Shown piece after piece: positions 1 through 4,613 of a DNA stretch of 8,082 nt. A program made the position numbers and the translations under genes. The first letter of the stretch is position 1, and every line of letters starts with the position of its first letter. The notes below the pieces were generated by a model. That model was given only the letters and a program-made list of their open reading frames with translations, did not search any database and had not been told where the DNA came from. Origin of the DNA: Vulcanimicrobiota bacterium (lineage in GTDB: Bacteria; Vulcanimicrobiota; Vulcanimicrobiia; Vulcanimicrobiales; Vulcanimicrobiaceae); the NCBI GenBank assembly GCA_014304965.1, contig JACRTZ010000040.1:1-8082 (forward strand), read 5' to 3'.

Positions 1-184
1 GCGGATGGGCGTTGGCGCGCAGTGGCAGGTATATGTAGAGCAGCAGCGGGGCGACGGAATCGTAGCGCAGCGCGACGCCGTTGCGTTTCGCGATCATGAA
101 AATCAGTTCGGGCTCGAAGGTGCCCTCGATATGGAGATGCAGTTCCGCTTTGGGGAGGCGGCGCGCGAAATCGGCGTCGGTCAT
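1..184 (-). CDS. Adenosine/adenine deaminase, N-terminal part (runs off window)
   Basis: This is the first 61 codons of a purine deaminase gene, read leftward from the ATG at 184 and cut by the window edge. Residues 10-34 carry the family's N-terminal signature LPKAELHLHIEGT followed by EPELIF and AKRNGV. The HxH pair (H15, H17) gives the first two metal ligands of the TIM-barrel metal-dependent hydrolase fold. Family members hydrolyse adenosine or adenine to inosine or hypoxanthine plus ammonia in the cytoplasm, for purine salvage. The available part cannot separate adenosine from adenine specificity. Past about residue 42 (after YDSV) the sequence (APLLLYIYLPLRANAHP) does not look like the usual continuation, in which an Ala/Leu-rich helix leads to an FLDLYY-like segment. 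None of the three frames on this strand restores it. No clear Shine-Dalgarno site precedes the ATG. The family call is secure, but the intactness of the gene is not. Confidence 0.82.
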   Translation of the reverse strand, partial: MTDADFARRLPKAELHLHIEGTFEPELIFMIAKRNGVALRYDSVAPLLLYIYLPLRANAHP

Positions 185-198
185 TGGGTGTTCTGAAG

Positions 199-213
199 CG
201 CGGCAAAGCCGCG
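199..213. promoter_or_regulatory. GC-rich hairpin in divergent intergenic region
   Basis: CGCGGC-AAA-GCCGCG is a perfect 6-bp stem with a 3-base loop. It lies 15 bases before the deaminase start, so it would fall in that gene's 5' leader if transcription begins further right. No function is known. It could be an attenuating leader structure or simply a product of high GC. Confidence 0.3.
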
Positions 214-232
214 AAGTCCTCCCGGCGGGAGA

Positions 233-244
233 CGGCGGCCGCCG
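233..244. promoter_or_regulatory. 12-bp perfect palindrome between divergent genes
   Basis: CGGCGGCCGCCG is a perfect self-complementary 12-mer in the 111-base gap between the leftward deaminase gene and the rightward six-cysteine gene. That position would suit an operator shared by both genes. The motif is pure G/C, so chance or codon-like GC bias is a real alternative. Confidence 0.25.
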
Positions 245-283
245 CTCGGAACGATGCTGGGCGGCTCGGTACCGGTTCCCCTT

Positions 284-289
284 AGGAGG
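284..289 (+). promoter_or_regulatory. Strong Shine-Dalgarno site that fixes a GTG start
   Basis: AGGAGG at 284-289 lies six bases before the GTG at 296. This is the best ribosome binding site in the window. It favours the GTG over the in-frame ATG at 254, which has no such site and would put charged residues ahead of the signal peptide. Confidence 0.8.
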
Positions 290-295
290 TCTCGG

Positions 296-529
296 GTGAA
301 ATCATCGTCTTTCTTCGCTATTATCCTCATCTCGTTACTCGCCGTTACGGGCGCGTCGCCCGCATCGGCAAAGCGCTGGAACAACCCTCAGTGTCATCGG
401 AGCTGCGAAGCGAATTTTCACAGCTCGATGCGAAGTTGCAAGGCATCGTATCGCGGGCGGGCTCGCGGGGACTGCGAGCGAGATGCGCGCAGGCGCCACG
501 AGAGCTGCAAACGTTCCTGCCGGCACTAA
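296..529 (+). CDS. Small secreted six-cysteine protein (unrecognised)
   Basis: A 77-residue protein of no family I recognise. The GTG start at 296 sits behind AGGAGG. Residues 1-25 form a signal peptide (VKSSS, then a hydrophobic run FFAIILISLLAV, ending ASPASA), with probable cleavage after A25. The mature part is about 52 residues, strongly basic (many Arg, Lys and His), with cysteines at 33, 37, 48, 60, 71 and 75. The spacing CX3C-X10-C-X11-C-X10-CX3C is nearly mirror-symmetric. This suggests two helices held in a hairpin by three disulfides, with C33/C37 facing C71/C75 and C48 facing C60. That structure is inference. An exported, disulfide-rich basic peptide could be a structural or envelope protein, a metal binder or an antimicrobial-like peptide, and nothing here decides among these. 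It stands alone, with a possible terminator at 552-586 downstream. Confidence 0.72.
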   Translation: MKSSSFFAIILISLLAVTGASPASAKRWNNPQCHRSCEANFHSSMRSCKASYRGRARGDCERDARRRHESCKRSCRH

Positions 530-551
530 CGGCCGGCTAGTCTGATCTAAG

Positions 552-586
552 AAGGGGCTGCTCGGGGAGATTCTCGGCGGCCCTTT
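552..586 (+). terminator. Probable intrinsic terminator after the six-cysteine gene
   Basis: An imperfect stem is formed by AAGGGGCTGCT pairing with GGCGGCCCTTT around a loop from about 563 to 576. It includes G-T wobbles and is followed by the T-rich TTTCGCTTTCG. It starts 22 bases after the stop at 529. The T run is interrupted, so efficiency is uncertain. Confidence 0.45.
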
Positions 587-607
587 CGCTTTCGTCTCGC
601 GAAAGGA

Positions 608-623
608 TGTGACGGCCGTCACG
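608..623. promoter_or_regulatory. CRP/FNR-family-like operator palindrome
   Basis: TGTGACGGCCGTCACG contains a perfect 14-bp palindrome (609-622). It matches the CRP consensus TGTGA-N6-TCACA at nine of the ten defined bases. It ends 41 bases before the ATG at 665, the right general position for a regulator of that gene. Binding by a CRP/FNR-type protein is inferred from the consensus only. No such regulator is encoded in this window. Confidence 0.45.
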
Positions 624-642
624 CGGCCGGTCAGGCCGGCCC

Positions 643-654
643 TCGGCGCGCCGA
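643..654. promoter_or_regulatory. Second perfect palindrome upstream of the DUF4760-like gene
   Basis: TCGGCGCGCCGA is a perfect 12-bp palindrome 10 bases before the ATG at 665. Between it and the CRP-like site is the palindromic octamer GGCCGGCC (634-641). Three self-complementary blocks therefore lie within 46 bases. It may be an operator or a leader hairpin, but all-GC content raises the chance expectation. Confidence 0.3.
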
Positions 655-664
655 CAACCTCATT

Positions 665-1296
665 ATGTCAGCCGAGTGGGTCAACGCCCTCGCCGCCGTC
701 GGCACGTTCGTCGTCATCGCCGCGTCGGCGACCGCCGCGCTCGTTCAGCTGAGCCACATGCGCAGCGGCAATCAGATCGCCGCGCTGACCGAGCTGCGGA
801 ACACCGTCGAGTCGGACCGTTTCAGAGCGGCGGAGGAGTTCGTCCTGCACGAGCTCGCGACGCGCTTGAAGGAGCCGGACTTCCGGGGCGCCCTCGGCAC
901 GCCGGAGTTCAAATCGCGCTTCAGCAGCGAATGGCAGGCCATGCGGCTCGTTGCCAATTTTTTCGAGAACATGGGCTTGTTCGTGAAGAAGGGGATCCTC
1001 GACCACGCCTGGCGTGCGAAGTGTGGCACGGCGTCATCCTGCTCGATTGGCACGCACTGGCAGGCTGCGTCGCCTTGCTGCGCGAGGCATTTGCGGCGCC
1101 CGCGATCTGGGAGAATTTCGAATACGTCGCGGCGTTGTCGCAGCGGTACAAAGACCAGCATCCGAGCGACGTCTTCCCGCGGCACGTGCCCCGCATGCCG
1201 GTGGACACTTCGCTCTTGCGCGATTTCGTCGAAACCAAGAACCACGCAACCGGGGAACGGCGGCGCTCGCAGCGCCTGCGCCGCCACATAGCCTAA
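665..1296 (+). pseudogene. DUF4760-like membrane-anchored protein, one frameshift near 1009
   Basis: Two overlapping frames together give one protein of about 210 residues. The first frame (665 to about 1009) encodes an N-terminal membrane segment (residues about 6-28, NALAAVGTFVVIAASATAAL). A soluble helical part follows, with GNQIAALTELRNTVESDRF and VANFFENMGLFVKKGILDHA. The natural continuation LACEVWHGVILLDWH, then WENFEYVAALSQRY and PRHVPRMPVD, is in the other frame and ends at TAA 1294-1296. Adding one base at about 1008-1010 (GCCTGG to GCCCTGG) would give ILDHALACEVW and restore the frame, so the simplest reading is one lost C. The layout resembles DUF4760 proteins, whose function is unknown to me. 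It could be a true recent pseudogene or a sequencing error. Good coding character on both sides of the break argues for a very recent event. No clear ribosome binding site precedes 665. Confidence 0.72.
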
Positions 1297-1308
1297 CTTC
1301 TCGGCGGA

Positions 1309-1324
1309 ACCCGCATCGGCGGGT
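1309..1324 (+). terminator. Hairpin after the broken DUF4760-like gene
   Basis: ACCCGC-ATCG-GCGGGT is a perfect 6-bp stem with a 4-base loop, 12 bases after the TAA at 1296. No T tract follows, so it is only a weak terminator candidate. It could also be an mRNA-processing or stabilising hairpin before the DUF1801 gene. Confidence 0.35.
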
Positions 1325-1363
1325 GAGGCTGGAAGAGAACCCTCGTGCATCGAAGCACCGGTC

Positions 1364-1762
1364 ATGCCGATTGTGAAACCCGTCAGCAAACCGGGCAAGT
1401 CGCCTTCTCAACTCATCAGCGAGAGAATCGCGGAGCTCGGCGACTGGCGTGGCGAGACGCTTGCCCACGTTCGCAAGCTCATCAAAGAAGCGGACCCCGA
1501 CGTAACCGAAGAATGGAAGTGGAGGGGAGTGCCGGTCTGGTCTGACGGCGGGATCATCTGCACGGGCGAGTCCTACAAGGCGATCGTAAAGCTCACGTTC
1601 CAAAAGGGCGCCTCCATCAGCGACCCCAAGGGCGTCTTCAATGCCAGCCTTGATGGAAACGCACGGCGCGCAATCGATCTGCATGAAGGCGACAAGATCA
1701 ACGAACCGGCCTTCAAGGCCATCATCCGCGCAGCCGTCAAGCTGAACGCTAAAAAGAAATAG
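1364..1762 (+). CDS. DUF1801 (YdhG-like) domain protein
   Basis: A 132-residue soluble protein made almost entirely of one DUF1801/YdhG-like domain, from about residue 18 to 128. Recognisable parts are ISERIAELGDWRGETLAHVR, then IKEADPDVTEEWKWRGVPVW near residues 40-60, and the middle segment SYKAIVKLTFQKGA. The end is basic (AAVKLNAKKK). The length is normal for the family. It has no signal peptide or membrane segment, so it is cytoplasmic. Biochemical function is not established for most members; a small ligand- or iron-related role has been suggested for some relatives. The gene starts 67 bases after the DUF4760-like reading frame ends, with a hairpin between them, so co-transcription is possible but unproven. 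The ATG at 1364 has no strong Shine-Dalgarno site, but the conserved domain starts soon after it, and no better in-frame start is visible. Confidence 0.85.
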   Translation: MPIVKPVSKPGKSPSQLISERIAELGDWRGETLAHVRKLIKEADPDVTEEWKWRGVPVWSDGGIICTGESYKAIVKLTFQKGASISDPKGVFNASLDGNARRAIDLHEGDKINEPAFKAIIRAAVKLNAKKK

Positions 1763-1769
1763 CGGCGGC

Positions 1770-1787
1770 AGGCTGCATTCTCAGCCT
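1770..1787. terminator. Hairpin between convergent genes
   Basis: AGGCTG-CATTCT-CAGCCT is a perfect 6-bp stem with a 6-base loop. It fills the 24-base gap between the DUF1801 stop (1762) and the stop of the leftward peptidase (TAA, 1789-1787). The position suits a bidirectional terminator. There is no strong T run on either side, so this is a moderate call. Confidence 0.42.
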
Positions 1788-2380
1788 TACGACGCTTCCT
1801 TGAGTTCCGTCGCGGCGAAACCGTTCGCGAAGAGGCCGTCAACGATATCGTGCATCGCCGGATCGAGCCGCCGCAAGCGCGCGCGGGTCGCGCGCGGCCA
1901 GCACGATGATGGGTCGTTAGCGCCGACGTACGCGCGCACCGCCTCCGCGAAATATTCGTCGAGACCGGTCGCCGCATATGGCGTTACGAAATGCCGCGCG
2001 GCCGAGAATGCCGTTCTGATGGCGGCGTCGTAGCCGGAGCGGTAGGTGCCGCCGCCGAGCGCGCAATCGAGCGCGTGGCCGAACTCGTGCGCGACCGTCA
2101 TCGGGCTGGTCGAGCGCAAATACACCGTTCGCTCTTCGACGACGAATAATCCGGCCGGCGGAACGGGCCAGGCGTCCACATCCACGCCGAGACGCCGCAG
2201 CGCGGAGGATGCCTCGCGGTAGCGCCGCCGCTTCGAGAGCGGCACGATGCGAACGTCGCGCAGGATCGCGAAACCTAGCGCTTCGGGCCCGAACCGCTCG
2301 AGGGTGGCGGCGATCGCTCGCAGCGAGCGGCCCGACGTGCGTCCGCGGATGAGTTGCGCGACGAGCGCCTCGCACTGCAT
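1787..2380 (-). CDS. Zinc metallopeptidase, anthrax-lethal-factor-like (M34/ATLF) domain
   Basis: A 197-residue protein with HEFGH at 98-102, the gluzincin zinc motif (ligands H98 and H102, catalytic base E99). Around it the sequence follows the lethal factor catalytic domain. GLFVVEERTVYL (77-88) precedes the motif as a strand segment, and HEFGHALD matches the HEFGHAVD type. After it, Y135 and E142 in TPYAATGLDEYFAEAV are seven residues apart, as are Tyr728 and the third zinc ligand Glu735 of lethal factor. All residues needed for catalysis seem present. There is no signal peptide, membrane segment, receptor-binding or translocation domain. It is therefore a stand-alone peptidase, apparently cytoplasmic unless exported by a leaderless route. 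Family M34 also includes secreted clostridial Pro-Pro endopeptidases. The substrate cannot be told. The ATG at 2380 is the only usual start before an upstream stop, and it lacks a clear ribosome binding site. The gene diverges from the acidic protein at 2470. Confidence 0.8.
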   Translation of the reverse strand: MQCEALVAQLIRGRTSGRSLRAIAATLERFGPEALGFAILRDVRIVPLSKRRRYREASSALRRLGVDVDAWPVPPAGLFVVEERTVYLRSTSPMTVAHEFGHALDCALGGGTYRSGYDAAIRTAFSAARHFVTPYAATGLDEYFAEAVRAYVGANDPSSCWPRATRARLRRLDPAMHDIVDGLFANGFAATELKEAS

Positions 2381-2445
2381 AGGGCGACGGTCGCACGCCG
2401 ATGTTGCGAGGCCGCTTCCGAAGTGTTTTCATGCTGCGGGCGCCC

Positions 2446-2457
2446 CCGCTGCAGCGG
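2446..2457. promoter_or_regulatory. 12-bp palindrome in divergent promoter region
   Basis: CCGCTGCAGCGG is a perfect palindrome in the 89-base gap between the leftward M34 peptidase and the rightward acidic protein. It is 12 bases before the ATG at 2470. It could be an operator serving both genes or a leader hairpin for the acidic protein. No convincing -35/-10 pair was seen nearby. Confidence 0.33.
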
Positions 2458-2469
2458 CGTGAGATACCT

Positions 2470-2646
2470 ATGCTTAGCGGCCAAAAAACGGGGCACAAGG
2501 ATGGCATGGAACGCAATGCCACGACCAACAGCGACGAACCGCTCACCAACGATAGCGGAGCGGAAGGCCTCGAAGACGTCGACCTTGACGACGACGACGA
2601 AGGCGACCCGGACGACGCGGCCGCCGACGACAACATAGAAGCTTAG
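2470..2646 (+). CDS. Small highly acidic protein (unrecognised)
   Basis: A 58-residue frame from ATG 2470 to TAG 2646. It has no family I recognise, no signal peptide and no membrane segment. The N-terminal third is polar (LSGQKTGHKDG). The C-terminal half is a run of Asp and Glu: LEDVDLDDDDEGDPDD, then AAADDNIEA. Codons are strongly G/C-ending, with GAC and GAA preferred, which supports real coding. The TAG overlaps the TAA of the convergent dioxygenase gene (2643-2645). Alternative starts are ATG 2506, with AAGGA four bases before it (46 residues), and ATG 2401 (81 residues, arginine-rich N-terminus, less likely). A disordered acidic tail of this kind could bind basic proteins, nucleic-acid-binding proteins or divalent metal. 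Its divergent position beside the M34 peptidase allows, but does not show, a partnership. Confidence 0.5.
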   Translation: MLSGQKTGHKDGMERNATTNSDEPLTNDSGAEGLEDVDLDDDDEGDPDDAAADDNIEA

Positions 2647-3413
2647 CTCGGCGACGCGCCGAGTTCGGTCCGGAACTCCCACAGCTCGGGGAAAAATTTC
2701 TTCGACAAGGTTTTTTCAAGGTACGCGACGCCGAGCGAACCGCCGGTTCCGGGCTTCATGCCGATCATCCGTTCGACCATGCGGACGTGCCGCGAACGCC
2801 ACAGTAAGAAACGCTCGTCGAACTCGATGAAATCTTCGAGCAGCAGGTACAGATCGTAATGGCGCTCGGACTGCTCGTAAATCGTTTTGAGCGTCGCGAG
2901 AAGCGGCTCGCGATCGCCGGCAGCGAAGCCGCGCCGCCTTAGGACGTCTTTGAGCGCGTCGTAGAGGGTTCGTTCCGCCAAGCGGCGATCCAAACGGGCG
3001 CGCTCCTCGGGCGTGGGCGCCAGGTGTTCGTGATCGGCCGACGCGCGCGCGCCGCACAGGAACTCGATTTCTCGAAATTGGGCCGATTGAAAACCGCTTG
3101 CGGGATTCAACCGGTAACGAAAAGCGTTAAAATCCTGAGGCGTCATGGTTTCGAGGACGTCGATTTGCTGTTCGAGGAGTTTCTGGATCGCGTGGATGCG
3201 GCGGAAGTTTTTTTGGACTTTCAAGAGGTCGTCTGCCGCGAGGTGAGCGATCGCCGCGTCGATCTCGTGCAGCATCTGTTTGAACCATAATTCGTATACT
3301 TGGTGCACGACGATAAACAGCAGCTCGTCGTGGTGCGGCGGATCGCTTTGCGCTTTCTGCAGGGCGAGCAAGTCGCCGATTTTCAAGTACGAAGCGTACG
3401 TCAGAGCGCTCAT
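2643..3413 (-). CDS. kynA: Tryptophan 2,3-dioxygenase
   Basis: A 256-residue haem enzyme that opens the indole ring of L-tryptophan with O2 to give N-formylkynurenine, the first step of the kynurenine pathway, in the cytoplasm. The N-terminal signature YASYLKIGDLLALQ (6-19) is followed by HDELLFIVVHQVYELWFKQM (28-47), holding the active-site pair F33 and H37. Next come FRYRLNPASGFQSAQFREIE (98-117) and WRSRHVRMVERMIG (205-218), with the proximal haem ligand H209. KPGTGGSLGVAYLEKTL follows, with the substrate-contacting T223, 14 residues after the haem ligand as in the Xanthomonas enzyme. The end FFPELWEFRT is typical. It is slightly shorter than the usual 270-300 residues. It starts only five bases after the stop of the sorbosone-dehydrogenase-like gene, so it is the last gene of that operon. 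No other kynurenine-pathway gene is in the window. The open frame continues upstream of 3413, but that part overlaps the preceding gene out of frame. Confidence 0.95.
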   Translation of the reverse strand: MSALTYASYLKIGDLLALQKAQSDPPHHDELLFIVVHQVYELWFKQMLHEIDAAIAHLAADDLLKVQKNFRRIHAIQKLLEQQIDVLETMTPQDFNAFRYRLNPASGFQSAQFREIEFLCGARASADHEHLAPTPEERARLDRRLAERTLYDALKDVLRRRGFAAGDREPLLATLKTIYEQSERHYDLYLLLEDFIEFDERFLLWRSRHVRMVERMIGMKPGTGGSLGVAYLEKTLSKKFFPELWEFRTELGASPS

Positions 3414-3418
3414 GCGTC

Positions 3419-4570
3419 TTAGTGCGTCGGGCGGACGCGGTACACCGCCCCGTTGAGATCGTCGGCGACGAAGAGGCTGCCCTTGGGACCGACGGCGACG
3501 CCGGTCGGACGCCCGGTGCGCGATTGGTCCGCGCGCTGCCAGCCGCCCACGAATTCTCGCCACTGCTTGGCCGGGTCGGACCAGTCGACAGCCGCGATCG
3601 GATCGTCCCCGCGCAGGGGCACGAAGGCCACCCGCGGCGGCACGAGCGGCCGGTGCCACGAACCGTGGAGCCCCACGAACGCCCCGCCCGCATACTCTTG
3701 CGGAAACGCGTACTTGCCGCGCAGACCGCGCGGATAGATGGCGGCGCCGATCGGCGTATCGTACGCGGGGAAGACCGCGCGCGGCGGCGTCACGCCTGAA
3801 CAATCGTTGCCGTGCACCGGCTTGCGGTTTTCGTAACAGACCGGCCAGCCGTAGTCCACGATGCCGTCGTGCAGCGTGAACGGATCGAAAATCTCGTACG
3901 GGTGACTCGCCTCGAGTTCGTCTTGACCGGCCACGCCCGCCCAGACCGCGCCCGTCGCGGAGTTGACGGCGAGCGCGATCGCGTTGCGGATGTGAACGGC
4001 CTTCGGGTGCATGCCGCTGCCGTCGAGATTCGCCTCTTGGATGGTCGCGCGCGTCGGATCGGTTTCCGCGCAGGCGTTGCACGACGAACCGACGCTGATA
4101 TACAGTTTGTTGCGCGAAACGGCCACGGTCGTCGTCGAATGGCCGCCTTGATTACCGGGACGAACGCGAGCGATCCGCACCGGTTCCCCCGCGGCGGCGT
4201 GTTTGGCGGCGTCGTAGCCGACGAACCACACGCCCGAACGCCCACCAACGTAGAGTTTTCCGTCGCCGAGCGCCACGCCGGAATCGGGTGCGTCGGCGAT
4301 CGTGGCAAACGTGCGTGGGGCGCTCGGCGAACCTTCGGCGTCGCTGACGATCTCAACGCTGCCGCCGGACGTTCCGACGAACAAATCGCCGTTCGGCGCG
4401 ATGGCGAGTTCGCGGGCTTTCGGGACGCGCGCGATCGACTCGATTTCGAAGCCGCGCGGCACGGTCAATTCGGCCGGAACGCGGTCTTGAGCGGCGCTCG
4501 GCGGCGCGAGTGCCGCCGCGAGGCTGGAAAACGCAAAAACGGCGCCCAGGATTCTGAGTCGGGCGATCAT
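3419..4570 (-). CDS. Secreted sorbosone-dehydrogenase-like PQQ beta-propeller protein
   Basis: A 383-residue exported protein of the glucose/sorbosone dehydrogenase superfamily, six-bladed propellers that often use pyrroloquinoline quinone to oxidise sugars or aldoses in the periplasm. Residues 1-28 are a signal peptide (MIARLRILGAVFAFSSLAAAL, then PPSAAQ). Blade motifs include LAIAPNGDLFVGTSGG (55-70), KLYVGGRSGVWF, GGHSTTTVAV (142-151), LYISVGSSCNACAETDP (156-172), DYGWPVCYENRK (239-250), LHGSWHR (301-307) and the last blade GRPTGVAVGPKGSLFVADD (353-371). GGHS, GSSCNxC, DYGWPxCY and HGSWxR are typical of the sorbosone dehydrogenase subfamily. Cys164/167 and Cys245/257 could form disulfides. 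Substrate and cofactor are inferred from family only. No PQQ synthesis gene or cytochrome partner is nearby. It is the middle gene of the operon, 43 bases after the Met-rich protein and five before kynA. Confidence 0.87.
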   Translation of the reverse strand: MIARLRILGAVFAFSSLAAALAPPSAAQDRVPAELTVPRGFEIESIARVPKARELAIAPNGDLFVGTSGGSVEIVSDAEGSPSAPRTFATIADAPDSGVALGDGKLYVGGRSGVWFVGYDAAKHAAAGEPVRIARVRPGNQGGHSTTTVAVSRNKLYISVGSSCNACAETDPTRATIQEANLDGSGMHPKAVHIRNAIALAVNSATGAVWAGVAGQDELEASHPYEIFDPFTLHDGIVDYGWPVCYENRKPVHGNDCSGVTPPRAVFPAYDTPIGAAIYPRGLRGKYAFPQEYAGGAFVGLHGSWHRPLVPPRVAFVPLRGDDPIAAVDWSDPAKQWREFVGGWQRADQSRTGRPTGVAVGPKGSLFVADDLNGAVYRVRPTH

Positions 4571-4613
4571 GCTCGTCTCTTACCCGGGACGCCGCTCTTT
4601 GGTTGTCCTCTGG

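Noticed and set aside
254..295. ATG start at 254 for the six-cysteine protein
   Set aside because: It has no ribosome binding site and would put a polar arginine-containing leader before the signal peptide; GTG 296 has AGGAGG at ideal spacing.
772..1684. Long minus-strand open frames across the DUF4760-like and DUF1801 genes
   Set aside because: Both plus-strand proteins have recognisable family sequence, while the minus-strand translations have none.
2404..2432. Possible sigma-70 promoter TTGCGA-N17-TTTCAT for the acidic gene
   Set aside because: Each hexamer matches only four of six consensus bases, too weak to report as a feature.
2275..2682. 135-codon minus-strand open frame over the peptidase start and acidic protein
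   Set aside because: It overlaps the N-terminus of the M34 peptidase and the end of kynA in a different frame and shows no motif; the divergent arrangement is better supported.
3414..4082. Upstream extension of the tryptophan dioxygenase frame (a 479-codon open frame)
   Set aside because: The extension is arginine-rich, runs out of frame through the dehydrogenase gene, and the family N-terminus begins at the ATG at 3413.
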